DNA of 64,000 nt from Pseudomonadota bacterium (GCA_023402175.1 JAEXCN010000223.1:35528-99527); one strand, 5' to 3'; counted from the first letter of the stretch, positions 26,931-35,307 are shown. Notes: generated by a model from the sequence alone, not told the origin. A program made the numbers and translations.

Positions 26931-28705
26931 AGAGGGAGCGAGGGCTTCGCATCGCGGGTGCGCTCTGTCTCGCCACTGTCGCCGCGGCTGCATGCGCAAA
27001 CGACAGGAGTCGTTTCGAGCAAGGCACCACCTTTACCGTCGACGCCGGACCGGACGCGCCGGAGTGCCGATTTCAGTGCTCACTCGACGGCCGGTCGGTG
27101 ATCCAAGCCTGCACGGGCGAAGTCGTCGAGACGTGCTCCGACGAGCTCGCGTGCGGCGAGGCACGTTGCCAGCATCCCTGCGCTGCGGCCGCCGACGACC
27201 AGCGCTCGGATGGGTGCGAGTTCTACTTCCAGTCGCCGCGGTACAGGAAGAGCTTCAACCAGTCCTGCCACGCCGTGTTCGTCGTCAACACGTCTCTCCA
27301 GGCAGTCGAGATGTCCCTCGAGCTGGAAGGCAAGACACTGGATGTTTCGAAGTCGCTCTACCGTACGAATCCTGGTGACGCGGCGCTGAGCCTGCACACG
27401 GGACCGCTTGCCCCCGGAGAGAGCGCGATCCTCTTCGTCTCGGATCTTCCACCGGACGTGCCTACGTCCGGCGATCGCGCGCCCTGCCCAGAGGGCGTCA
27501 CCCCGGCCTCGTACACGGACATGTTGCCGAACGGCACCGGTTTCGGCTCTGCGTTTCACCTGAAGACCAGCCTGCCAGTATCCGTCACGTCGATGTATCC
27601 GTTCGGTGGAGCAAAGAGCTACGTCCCCGCAGCGACACTTCTTCTCCCAGTGGCGACGTGGACGAAGGAGCACATCCTCATCAACGGATGGGAAGCGGGG
27701 AGGAGCGGCGTCCCAGGTGCTCAGATCCTCGCGTCCGAAGACGACACGGAGGTGACGATCTATCCGAAGCGCGACATCCAAGACGGAGACGGTCTGGTCG
27801 GTACCCTCGCAGAAACCCCGGCGACCTATCGCCTGGCAAAGGGTCAGGTCTTGCAGATCGCCCAGAGCGAGGAGCTCTCGGGCAGCATCGTTTCTTCGAC
27901 GAAGCCGACGACGATTTTCGGCGGGCACTCCTGCGCAGACGTTCCGACCACGGGCGGTACCTGCGAGATCCTCAATCAGGAGATCCCTGGCTTCGATCAC
28001 TGGGGCTCCGAATACGTCGGCGTCGGTTATCGTCCGCGACTCGGTAATGAGCACGAGCTACTCGGATACCGCATCGTAGCGGCCCGGGACGGGACGATGC
28101 TCCAGTATGACCCCGCGATACCAGCCGGCGCCCCTGTCATGATGAATGCGGGGGAGGTCGTGACGTTCGCTCAGGGCACGGGAGATGCGTTCGTCGTTCG
28201 AACGCAGGACGCGGATCATCCGATTTACCTCGCTGCATACATGAGCGGGCAGGCCCAGGGCATGGATGGCCCTACCGGCGGTAAGACGTCCTTTTCGAAT
28301 CGCGGCGATCCTGAATTCGTGAACGTCGTCCCCGCGGGTCAGTATCTGAATTCGTACAGCTTCTACGCGGACCCGACCTACGGGGATACGTCGCTCGTCG
28401 TCGTGAGGGCCAAGACAGGTGGTGAGTTCAAGGACGTTTGGCTCGAATGCGCCGGCAACCTGACTGGGTTCCGCCCCGTGGGAACGGGCGGCCAGTACGA
28501 GTGGACACGAGTCGATCTCGGAAAAGAAGGCGGCCCTGGCGACAAGTTCGGGACGAACGTTTGCCGGACGGGTCTCAACCGTATGCGGAGCGACGGCGCG
28601 TTCACGGCCACGTTGTGGGGCTGGGCCTTCTGCGCCAGCTACGCGTATCCGGGTGGAATGGCGCAGCGCAAGCTCGTGCGGTCCCCGCTCGCGCCGGTCC
28701 ACTGA
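26927..28705 (+). CDS. IgGFc-binding-like lipoprotein (module III, gene 8)
   Basis: 592 aa from ATG 26927 (ATGA). Lipobox AAAAC. The Cys head (CRFQCSLDGRSVIQAC, TCSDELACGEARC) is followed by the family core with SMYPFGGAKSYVPAATLLLP near residue 225, TIFGGHSC, FVNVVPAGQYLNSYSFYADP and the terminal WAFCASYAYPGG. A collapsed fragment at 45959-46064 resembles this copy most closely, both in this core and in the end SPLAPVH. An IS66-like relic follows directly downstream. Confidence 0.9.
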   Translation: MKRERGLRIAGALCLATVAAAACANDRSRFEQGTTFTVDAGPDAPECRFQCSLDGRSVIQACTGEVVETCSDELACGEARCQHPCAAAADDQRSDGCEFYFQSPRYRKSFNQSCHAVFVVNTSLQAVEMSLELEGKTLDVSKSLYRTNPGDAALSLHTGPLAPGESAILFVSDLPPDVPTSGDRAPCPEGVTPASYTDMLPNGTGFGSAFHLKTSLPVSVTSMYPFGGAKSYVPAATLLLPVATWTKEHILINGWEAGRSGVPGAQILASEDDTEVTIYPKRDIQDGDGLVGTLAETPATYRLAKGQVLQIAQSEELSGSIVSSTKPTTIFGGHSCADVPTTGGTCEILNQEIPGFDHWGSEYVGVGYRPRLGNEHELLGYRIVAARDGTMLQYDPAIPAGAPVMMNAGEVVTFAQGTGDAFVVRTQDADHPIYLAAYMSGQAQGMDGPTGGKTSFSNRGDPEFVNVVPAGQYLNSYSFYADPTYGDTSLVVVRAKTGGEFKDVWLECAGNLTGFRPVGTGGQYEWTRVDLGKEGGPGDKFGTNVCRTGLNRMRSDGAFTATLWGWAFCASYAYPGGMAQRKLVRSPLAPVH

Positions 28706-28715
28706 GTCGAATGGT

Positions 28716-28965
28716 GGCGAGCTCGAATGCCTTGCCTACGTCGGCAGCCCGAGCGAGATCCCGCTCGCCCGGCAGGAGCGGATCCTGAAGCGACACGGCG
28801 CGCCGGTCACGTCGCAGACGCTCTGGATTTGCTGAACGCACTGGGGCGGCGGCTCGAGTCGGCGTCGCGCGCGCTGCTCGCGCGATTGTCGCCGGACCCG
28901 TCGTCGGTCAGGGCGGACAACGGCTTGGCCTGGCCGGCCGCTCCGGGCGTACGGGCCGGGGCGTG
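28716..28965 (+). pseudogene. IS66-like transposase relic
   Basis: Reading YVGSPSEIPLARQERILKRH, then GAPVTSQTLW, then after a one-base deletion in the TGG-GAT step DLLNALGRRLESASRALLAR and SVRADNG. This resembles the internal part of IS66-family transposases (PLxRQExIxxRxG, TLWDxLNAL, ADET), here with ADNG for ADET. No ends or accessory ORFs are visible. It lies in the 407-base gap 28706-29112 between modules III and IV; nothing else is recognisable there. The family assignment is from remembered motifs. Confidence 0.55.
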
Positions 28966-29112
28966 ACGGAGGGTGACCTGGGAGCCCGTGGACACAGATG
29001 GTGTCGCGAGCGCACCCGAGGTTGGCCGCATAACCGCGGCCCTTGGCGAGCGAGGCGCCGGCACCCCGATTTGTGCGTGCACGTCGTACGGCCGGGCGTC
29101 TAGTCTAGTGCT

Positions 29113-30153
29113 GTGTCCAAGGTGTGCCCGGTGCTCGCGCTCGCCATCGTGGCGAGCATGACGCGGCGCGCGGAGGCCGAGACTGGGCCATTGCCGATCG
29201 AGCTCATCTGGGACGCACCGGCGGGGTGTCCGGATGCGTCGTTCGTGCGTCGTCGCATCGAGCACATCGCGCGTGGGCCATCGATTGCCCCGACCACCGC
29301 TCACGCCAGCGTCGAGCGCGACGCGAGCGGTGAGTTTCACCTGGCGCTCGAGGTCCGGACGGAAGGCGTCGAATTGGCTCGAACGATCGACGCGCCTGCG
29401 TGCTCGGCGTTGGCCGAAGCGTTTGCCGTCGTCGTGGCCCTTGCGATCGATTCGGCGAAGGACGCGTCTGGGGTCGATGAGATGCCCTCTGTCGTCGCGA
29501 AGCCGCCTTCGCCGGTGCCTTCGCCGGTGCAGGCGCACCAACTGCTTGCGGCTCCTCCCAAGGTCTGCCAGCCGGAGGTTGCCCAGCCGGCAAACACGAA
29601 ATCGTCGCCTCGGTCCGGCGCGACCAGGCTTCCAGGCGCACGATTGGCCTTTGGGCTCGGTGGCTCGCTCGAGTCGGGTCCACTTCCTCAGGCAAGTGGC
29701 GGTGTAACGGCCTCCGCCCTGCTCCGCTTGGATCGCTTTCGGGTCGGAGTACTCGGGACGTTCTCGTTTCGGCAGACTCGATATTTCGATGGGCCCGCGG
29801 GGGCATCGTTCGACATGATGGACGTGGGCGCGTTCGCCGGGTACCTCGTGCCGCTAGGCATCTTTGCCATCGGACCATCTGCCAACCTCGAAGCGACGCA
29901 TGTGCGGGTTCGGAGCTTCGGCATCCGTAACCCTGGTACGACGTCGAGCGTGTGGTGGACGGCTGTCTTCGGCGGACGGGCCGAAGCGCGCATCACTCGA
30001 CGGTTGGGACTCTTTGCGCGCGCCGATCTCGTTTACCCCCTCGAGCCTCCGACCTTCTCCCTAGCGACGACCCATGAAAATGGGCTCGTCCTGCACGATC
30101 CCGCCGGTCTCGGCGCGCGCTTTACTTCGGGCATCGAAATCGTCACTCCCTGA
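29113..30153 (+). CDS. Exported protein with barrel-like C-terminus (module IV, gene 1)
   Basis: 346 aa, GTG 29113. The signal peptide ends near RRAEAE. Family motifs DAPAGCP (about residue 37) and APACSALAEAFAVVVALAID (about residue 95). A Pro/Ala-rich linker leads to a Gly-rich C-terminal region of alternating strands (LAFGLGGSLESGPLP, LLRLDRFRVGVLGTFSF, GARFTSGIEIVTP). A TAGTCT-like element just upstream (about 29101) could be a -10 box with a very short leader. A repeat element and a small lipoprotein gene follow. Confidence 0.8.
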   Translation: MSKVCPVLALAIVASMTRRAEAETGPLPIELIWDAPAGCPDASFVRRRIEHIARGPSIAPTTAHASVERDASGEFHLALEVRTEGVELARTIDAPACSALAEAFAVVVALAIDSAKDASGVDEMPSVVAKPPSPVPSPVQAHQLLAAPPKVCQPEVAQPANTKSSPRSGATRLPGARLAFGLGGSLESGPLPQASGGVTASALLRLDRFRVGVLGTFSFRQTRYFDGPAGASFDMMDVGAFAGYLVPLGIFAIGPSANLEATHVRVRSFGIRNPGTTSSVWWTAVFGGRAEARITRRLGLFARADLVYPLEPPTFSLATTHENGLVLHDPAGLGARFTSGIEIVTP

Positions 30154-30154
30154 C

Positions 30155-30195
30155 CTTTTCCGTGATGGTTCCGTAGCGCCCCGGGAACAATCGCG
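30155..30195 (+). promoter_or_regulatory. R element copy 1 (before small lipoprotein)
   Basis: A 41-base sequence from CTTTTCCGTGATGG to CCCCGGGAACAATCGCG. It recurs at 30816 and 35266 with few changes and ends 22 bases before the start of the small lipoprotein gene. GGGAAC resembles an ECF -35 box, but I cannot place a convincing -10 box. It could also be an operator. Confidence 0.55.
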
Positions 30196-30217
30196 GAGGG
30201 TTCTGTGGGAGAGTTTG

Positions 30218-30601
30218 ATGACTGCAAACGATAGCGTACTATCCATGCTGGTATTTCTCGGACTCGCGTTGATGCCAAGCGCTTGCAGCTCCGAGGGCTC
30301 GCCCCTATCGCAGACCGACGCCGGAGCCGACGCTTCGCTGGCGTGCCTCCAAGACCAAGAGCACCTCGGCATAGACGACAGTGCCGACCTCTGCTGTCCG
30401 GGGCTCTTCAAGGCCTGCCCGTTCCTGATCCACGCTGAAGCCGTGAAGCCGTGCGTATGCTCGGTGGTCGAATGTGGAGTGGATCCTTCAGTGCCGCCGC
30501 CCAACGTCCCGTGCTGCTCAGGCGTCATAGGGCACTGCAAGACGGACATCGGTACCAGCGAGCCCCAATGTGTCTGTGGCAAAGCAGACGGAGGCCGGTA
30601 G
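30218..30601 (+). CDS. Small cysteine-rich lipoprotein unique to module IV
   Basis: 127 aa from ATG 30218 with GGGAGAG upstream; the frame upstream to 30074 lacks a leader. Lipobox LMPSAC. The mature part carries at least a dozen Cys, including CC pairs (DLCCPG, VPCCSG) and KPCVCSVVEC, so a compact disulfide fold is likely. It sits between the barrel-like gene and the sigma gene, where modules II, III and V have nothing, and is preceded by the R element that also precedes the module IV sigma gene. Co-regulation is likely; function unknown. Confidence 0.8.
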   Translation: MTANDSVLSMLVFLGLALMPSACSSEGSPLSQTDAGADASLACLQDQEHLGIDDSADLCCPGLFKACPFLIHAEAVKPCVCSVVECGVDPSVPPPNVPCCSGVIGHCKTDIGTSEPQCVCGKADGGR

Positions 30602-30815
30602 TGAAGTGCATCCACGAGCCGCCGATCGTCCCGAGAAGGGGGCCCCGTTTCGAGCGACGCTGGGGCGGCTCCTCTGCCGCGGGCATGTCAACCCCCCTCT
30701 ACGACCCCGTCGCCCGTCCTCTGCTCCCTCGCGCGTCATGGCCTTCGTCGGCAGGAGCGGGGCGCTTTGGCAGCCGCGAGATTCTGCTTCGCTGTCAAAA
30801 TCGACAACCCTCGTG

Positions 30816-30857
30816 CTTTTTCCGTGATGGTCCCGGAACGCTCCGGGAACAATCGCG
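30816..30857 (+). promoter_or_regulatory. R element copy 2 (before module IV sigma)
   Basis: A 42-base copy reading CTTTTTCCGTGATGG to CTCCGGGAACAATCGCG that ends 3 bases before the sigma ATG at 30861. It contains an imperfect palindrome CCCGGA-ACGC-TCCGGG. The 259-base gap 30602-30860 otherwise holds no gene. If the element is a promoter, the true sigma start may lie further downstream. Confidence 0.5.
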
Positions 30858-30860
30858 TTG

Positions 30861-31526
30861 ATGTTCGCCCGATGGACTGGGGACCTTTCGGTCGATCGCG
30901 CATCGGCGCCGGACCCCGCCACGGAGGAGAGCCCCAATCCGTGCTCAGTGTCCGGCATCCAGAACGCGGCTCCGCCCGAGCGCGCGTTCCCGGTCTCGAG
31001 TAGCTTCCTCGAGCTCTACCGGACGCATTTCAACTACGTGTGGAAGACGGCTCGGCGCCTCGGCGTCATGCCCGCCGAGCTCGACGATGTCGTCCAGGAG
31101 ACGTTTCTGACGGCTCATCGCCGGGGGCATTCGTACGAGGCCCAAGGATCCGAGAGCTCCTGGCTCTTCGGCATCCTCTATCACATCGTGCTCCATCACC
31201 GCCGTTCGCACCGAAGGCGCCGGGCGGCATTCACGGAAGACGGAATGAATCCGGATGTCTTGCCGGGGACGTATGCACTTGCGCCGGACAAGAGCGCCGA
31301 AACGAGGCAGACCGTCCGGATCCTCGAAGAGATCCTCGACGGGCTCGATCCTGAGAAACGCTCCGTTTTGATCCTCGCGGAGCTCGAGGAAAAGTCTTCG
31401 AACGAGATCGCCGAGATCCTCGGGATCAACGTCAACACCGCTACGAGTCGACTTCGTCTCGCGCGCGAGGCCGTCGAGGCGGCCATGGCGAGGCATCGTG
31501 CTCGCGATGGTTGGAGGTACAGGTGA
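30861..31526 (+). CDS. ECF-type RNA polymerase sigma factor (module IV, gene 2)
   Basis: 221 aa from ATG 30861 (the preceding TTG at 30858 is in frame). The first ~48 residues are low-complexity and may not be translated. Region 2: FNYVWKTARRLGVMPAELDD then VVQETFLTAHRRG. Region 4: LDPEKRSVLILAELEEKSSN then EIAEILGINVNTATSRLRLA. Overlaps the anti-sigma-like gene by GTGA. The first ~180 bases of this gene are duplicated at 35311 as a relic. Confidence 0.9.
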   Translation: MFARWTGDLSVDRASAPDPATEESPNPCSVSGIQNAAPPERAFPVSSSFLELYRTHFNYVWKTARRLGVMPAELDDVVQETFLTAHRRGHSYEAQGSESSWLFGILYHIVLHHRRSHRRRRAAFTEDGMNPDVLPGTYALAPDKSAETRQTVRILEEILDGLDPEKRSVLILAELEEKSSNEIAEILGINVNTATSRLRLAREAVEAAMARHRARDGWRYR

Positions 31527-32299
31527 ATAGCGAACCCGAAAAGAAAGCGTCGCTCTTCGCTCCGCTCTCCGAGGAGTACGAGCCGACGCAAGCGGACGCC
31601 GAGCGCGTGTTCGCGAAGCTCACGGCGGCTCACGGCGCGGAGCTCGCGTGCGAGCCGGGCTCGGCCAGCGCGTTGCAGGTCGACGCAGGCCGAACGGCCG
31701 GTACGTGGCATGGACGGTATGCGCTGATCGTCGGGCTCTCGTGCATGGCCTTCGCAAGCGCCGGAGCGCTCACTTGGGGCGCGACTCCGGAGGAGCCCGC
31801 AGTCGTCGCCTCGGCGACGCTGCCCGCCGCTCCGGAACGGGAGCCGGAGCCGGAGCCACGGGTGGACATGGCGAAAGCCGTACCGTCGATGCCTGTCGAT
31901 GCACTTCCGACCGTTGCGGCTCCTGCGGCCCAGTCGCCGGAACGGACCATCAAGACGGCCGCGGTCGTTGCCCCGAAACCCGTATTGGAACCGCCCGCTC
32001 CGTCGAGCCACGCGCTCGAGCGTGAAGCTCGCCTCCTCGCGGACGCTCGTGGCGCCCTCAAGGGCGGCGACGGCAGCGGCGCACTCGCGCTGCTCGACGA
32101 GCACGCGCGTGTCTTTCCCCATGGTTGGTTGGCGAACGAGCGCGCAGCCGAGCGCGTGGTCGTCCTATGCAGTCTCGGGCGCCGCTCCGAGGCGATTCGC
32201 GAAGGCGCCGCGTTCCTCGCCGGGCGCCCCAAGAACCCGCTCACCCGCCGCGTCGAGATGAGCTGCGCGGGGCAGCCCGTGATGGAGAACGAAGAATGA
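31523..32299 (+). CDS. Putative membrane anti-sigma partner with TPR-like tail (module IV, gene 3)
   Basis: 258 aa from GTG 31523 (GTGA). Head 1-64 without a zinc motif, transmembrane segment about 65-86 (YALIVGLSCMAFASAGALTW), a linker rich in Pro and Glu with VDALPT at 125-130, then a TPR-like tail (LLADARGALKGGDGSGALAL, LDEHARVFPHG, LCSLGRRSEAIREG). The last 15 residues (VEMSCAGQPVMENEE) recur at 35475-35522 as part of a deletion-fused relic. The stop overlaps the start of the broken cysteine-rich gene (ATGA). Confidence 0.85.
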   Translation: MNSEPEKKASLFAPLSEEYEPTQADAERVFAKLTAAHGAELACEPGSASALQVDAGRTAGTWHGRYALIVGLSCMAFASAGALTWGATPEEPAVVASATLPAAPEREPEPEPRVDMAKAVPSMPVDALPTVAAPAAQSPERTIKTAAVVAPKPVLEPPAPSSHALEREARLLADARGALKGGDGSGALALLDEHARVFPHGWLANERAAERVVVLCSLGRRSEAIREGAAFLAGRPKNPLTRRVEMSCAGQPVMENEE

Positions 32300-32692
32300 A
32301 ACGCCCGTCGTCGCCTCGTACGTGGGCTGTCTCATTGCTCCCGCTCGTCGTGGCGTCCGCGTGCTCGAGGACCCGCGACGACGTTCAAGATCGGCAGCGA
32401 TTGCGCCGATGGGTTCTGTGAGCGTCAACCGACGTTCACGCCGCTGGCGGCCGCCGGCACCGAGGCGGAGCCGGCGGTTGCCGAGCCCGTCCCGATGTGC
32501 CCGGTGACGACGTGCTCCTTCCCGTACGCGACGTGTAGAACGTCCGAGTTTCCGTGTGACGTGAATCTGCTGACCGACGACGAGAACTGCGGCGGTTGCG
32601 GGATCAGCTGCAATCGCGGGCCCGTCTACCATTTGCCCGCTTTTCGGTGGCGGCGGAGGGGATCGCGTCGGGCGACATGCTCCGGTCAATGA
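32296..32692 (+). pseudogene. Frameshifted, truncated copy of the cysteine-rich gene (module IV)
   Basis: Starts MKRPSSPRTWAVSLLPLVV with lipobox VASAC, almost identical to the intact gene at 35519. One extra T near 32385 shifts the frame after about 30 codons and leads to a stop at 32421. The original sense resumes in the other frame (MCPVTTCSFPYATC, NCGGCGISCNRG) until about 32646, where similarity to the intact copy ends and unrelated sequence begins. It is the left remnant of a duplication that now flanks an insertion. Confidence 0.9.
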
Positions 32693-32722
32693 ATTGTGCC
32701 TAATTACGGCGAGGTGACGACC

Positions 32723-34000
32723 ATGAAGTCAGTGAGTGATCTGGCAGTACGCTCTTCGACATCCGGTGTGAAGCGCCGACGACGCGCGACGCGGGCGTCG
32801 TGCGCGGCCATGTGCATCGCCGCTGTCGTGAATGGCTGTTCGGACGGCCTCGAGGGGGAATGTCTCAGTTCGACCTCTCAAGCACTTCTTGGTGATGGCC
32901 TCGTTATTAGTCAAGTTTACTTCGGTAAAGACTTCGATCCGAAGTACTACAATCAAACCTTCATCGAGCTGTTCAATCGCTCGGCGGAGCCGGTGTCCCT
33001 CAACGGTCTGTCAATTCAATTTGGAAGTACTATCGAAAACTTCGGGATTAGCAATGCGCTCCCCAACGCAACCATTCCGCCCGGCGGATATTTTCTCGCC
33101 AGCGTGGACTCCACAGGTACGCAGGGGGAGGTCCTTCCGCCCGTAGACTTTACGGGTGCTTCTATTGCGGGGGCGAACGCCGTCTCTGGGAAGGCGGCCA
33201 TTGCTCGCTCTGTCGACCTTCTGGCTTGTGGCGCATTTGGGAAGCGATGCTCCGCAGAACGGGTCGTCGACATGATCGGCTGGAATTCCCTCACGACCGA
33301 TTATGAAGGGAAGACAACTTCGAGCCTCAATGAGCGTGCGGCGATCCGCAAGGGTGGAGGGTGCATCGATACCAACAATAACAGAGCGGACTTCGACATC
33401 GGCGCGCCGACCCCGAGAAACGCGGCAACACCAGTGAACGTTTGCCCGTTCGAAGACGCTGGAAGCGACGCAGGAGCAGAGGCGGGGCTCGATGGAAGCA
33501 CCGCAGAGGTCGGAACCGATGGTTCCTTCGACGCGAGCAACGATAGGGAAACGCCAGATGCCGGCGGTGACGCATCTGGCGACAGCGGCGTGACAGATGC
33601 CGGCGGCGACGCATCTGGCGACAGCGGCGTGACGGATGCCGGCAGCGACGCATCTGGCGACGGCGGCGTGACGGATGCCGGCAGCGACGCATCTGGCGAC
33701 AGCGGCGTGACGGATCCCGGCAGCGATGCCTCTGCCGATAGCGGGGTGAAGGACGCCGGACGCGACGCATCTGCCGACAGCGGTGTGGCGGACACCGAAC
33801 GGGATCCACACGGATCGCGCTCCGATTCGAACGTGCCCCCATCTTCCGAGTTAAGCGTCACGGACAGCGACCACGAGAGCGACTCCGGCTGTTCGAGCTC
33901 TGGTCGTGCGCGGTCCTCGTACGGAGCGTCGCTCCTGACTCTCGGCATCATCGTCGCCGCGGCGGTTCGACGTCGCCGTCACTTTCAGTCTCCGGGCTAA
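32723..34000 (+). CDS. Lamin-tail-domain surface protein with MYXO-CTERM-like anchor
   Basis: 425 aa from ATG 32723; a GTG at 32696 is possible. The N-terminal leader has Cys at NGC, perhaps a lipobox. Residues about 55-190 match a lamin-tail domain (GLVISQVYFG, QTFIELFNRSAEPVSLNGLS). Then comes an Asp/Gly/Ser region made of six 13-residue repeats (DAGGDASGDSGVT), and finally GCSSSGRARS, a hydrophobic helix and RRRR. This tripartite end resembles the MYXO-CTERM sorting signal, implying cell-surface attachment after myxosortase cleavage. GC content is lower than in the neighbours, so transfer is likely. It interrupts module IV. Confidence 0.85.
   Translation: MKSVSDLAVRSSTSGVKRRRRATRASCAAMCIAAVVNGCSDGLEGECLSSTSQALLGDGLVISQVYFGKDFDPKYYNQTFIELFNRSAEPVSLNGLSIQFGSTIENFGISNALPNATIPPGGYFLASVDSTGTQGEVLPPVDFTGASIAGANAVSGKAAIARSVDLLACGAFGKRCSAERVVDMIGWNSLTTDYEGKTTSSLNERAAIRKGGGCIDTNNNRADFDIGAPTPRNAATPVNVCPFEDAGSDAGAEAGLDGSTAEVGTDGSFDASNDRETPDAGGDASGDSGVTDAGGDASGDSGVTDAGSDASGDGGVTDAGSDASGDSGVTDPGSDASADSGVKDAGRDASADSGVADTERDPHGSRSDSNVPPSSELSVTDSDHESDSGCSSSGRARSSYGASLLTLGIIVAAAVRRRRHFQSPG
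33557..33790 (+). repeat. Six 39-base tandem repeats in the lamin-tail gene
   Basis: Six in-frame units of 39 bases beginning GATGCCGGCGGTGACGCATC encode DAGGDASGDSGVT-like peptides. Units 1-4 are nearly identical and units 5-6 have drifted. They form a flexible acidic spacer between the lamin-tail domain and the anchor. Confidence 0.95.
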
Positions 34001-34019
34001 CGACGGCGCGAGCATCCTC

Positions 34020-35162
34020 ATGCGACCGACTCCTCGCGCCAAACTGAATGTCCTATGGGCGGTGCTGCCTTTCCTGGCCGCGGGATGCCCGGCGGCCGAT
34101 CATCCCGGGGCCGCGCCAGCCGTGACCGCCGCGCCAGATGCATCACCCGCGTCCGCGCCTGACGTGCCTCCCGTCATCTTCGACACGGACATGTGGTCGG
34201 ACATCGATGACGCGCTGGCGCTGGCGATGCTGCATGCGTTGCACGATCGGCACGAGATCAACCTGGTGGCGGTCACGGTCAGCACGGCGGAGCCATGGTG
34301 CGCCTCGTACGTGGACCTGGTGAACACCTTCTATGGTCACGCAGAGATCCCAGTCGGGCTGACGCATGACGGGCCGACAACCGCGGATTTCGCCAGGCGG
34401 TTTCCGCAGTCGAAGGGGCCGACGACGCGCTACACCGAGATCCTCTCCCAGGAGACGAAGAGCGACGGCTCCCCGGTTTATCCGCACCGGCTGGTCGATG
34501 GGGCGAAGGCGCCGGAGGCGGTGGCGCTGCTGCGCAGGACACTCGCGGCGCAGCCCGACGGCAGCGTGGTGATGATTCAGGTGGGCTACAGCACCAATCT
34601 CGCCGCGCTGCTCGACAGTCCGGCGGACGCGTCAAGCCCGCTCCCGGGACGCGAGCTGGTCGCGCAGAAGGTGAAGCTGCTGTCAGCCATGGCGGGCAAT
34701 TTCCATGACGGGGCGCCGGAGTTCAATCTGGTGGTGGACGTGCCGGCCGCGAAAAAGGTGTTCTCGCGCTGGCCGACGCCGATCGTGGACAGCGGGTTCG
34801 AGATCGGCCTTGCGATGCTGTATCCGGGTCAAAGCATCGCGCACGATTACGGTTACGTGGAGCATCATCCGATCGCGGAGGCCTACCTGACATTCTGCGA
34901 GGAACAGAAGGAACGCGGCTGGCAAGGGCAATGTCCGCACGACCATCCGACGTTCGATCTCACGGCGGTGCTGTACGCAGCGCGGCCGGACCTCGACTAC
35001 TTCTCGCTTTCCAAGCCTGGGCGGATCACGGTGCTATCGGACGGCAGTTCGCGCTTCAAGGAATCCGCGGACGGGCCGCACCGCTATCTGATCCTGGACA
35101 AGCGGCAGAAGGCACGCACGCTCGAGGAAATGGTGAGGCTGGCGACCCAGCCCCCCGCATGA
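34020..35162 (+). CDS. Nucleoside hydrolase-like lipoprotein
   Basis: 380 aa, ATG 34020. Signal peptide with lipobox LAAGC. The catalytic calcium-binding motif of inosine-uridine nucleoside hydrolases is present as FDTDMWSDIDDALAL at about residue 58. Later family signatures are EFNLVVDVPAAKKVFSRWPT and the C-terminal HDHPTFDLTAVL, where the family has its active-site His-Asp. It would cleave N-glycosidic bonds of nucleosides outside the cytoplasm, which is unusual because most members are cytosolic. Codon choice (many CTG and GCG) differs from the flanking genes. With the lamin-tail gene it forms the insert in module IV. Confidence 0.9.
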   Translation: MRPTPRAKLNVLWAVLPFLAAGCPAADHPGAAPAVTAAPDASPASAPDVPPVIFDTDMWSDIDDALALAMLHALHDRHEINLVAVTVSTAEPWCASYVDLVNTFYGHAEIPVGLTHDGPTTADFARRFPQSKGPTTRYTEILSQETKSDGSPVYPHRLVDGAKAPEAVALLRRTLAAQPDGSVVMIQVGYSTNLAALLDSPADASSPLPGRELVAQKVKLLSAMAGNFHDGAPEFNLVVDVPAAKKVFSRWPTPIVDSGFEIGLAMLYPGQSIAHDYGYVEHHPIAEAYLTFCEEQKERGWQGQCPHDHPTFDLTAVLYAARPDLDYFSLSKPGRITVLSDGSSRFKESADGPHRYLILDKRQKARTLEEMVRLATQPPA

Positions 35163-35265
35163 GATGCCTTTGCTCCGTCCCGCGTCATGGCCTACCTCGG
35201 CAGGAGCCCGGGCGTCCTGGCAGCCACGAGGTTCAATCTCGTTGTCGAAATCGACAACCCTCGTG

Positions 35266-35307
35266 CTTTTTCCGTGATGGTCCCGTAACGCTCCGGGAAC
35301 AATCGCG
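35266..35307 (+). promoter_or_regulatory. R element copy 3 (within the duplicated segment)
   Basis: A 42-base copy nearly identical to copy 2; the flanking sequence on both sides is also duplicated (about 35168-35474 against 30718-31041). It may now drive the right half of module IV, which the insert has cut off from its original promoter. Confidence 0.5.

Larger units (their letters stand above)
19170..28705 (+). repeat. Module III: eight-gene surface lipoprotein/sigma unit
   Basis: Same order as module II and 9.5 kb long. Overlaps at 20861, 22983, 24200, 25527 and 26927; a 116-base gap precedes the cysteine-rich gene. Confidence 0.9.

Noticed and set aside
33011..33811. Long minus-strand reading frame with repeated CVAAGIRHAAVAR units
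   Set aside because: It is the antisense of the 39-base repeats of the lamin-tail gene; its repeat structure follows from the sense repeats and it has no plausible leader.
30155..35307. R element considered as the end of an insertion sequence
   Set aside because: Copies are direct, not inverted, no transposase lies between them, and they sit just before genes, so a regulatory role fits better.
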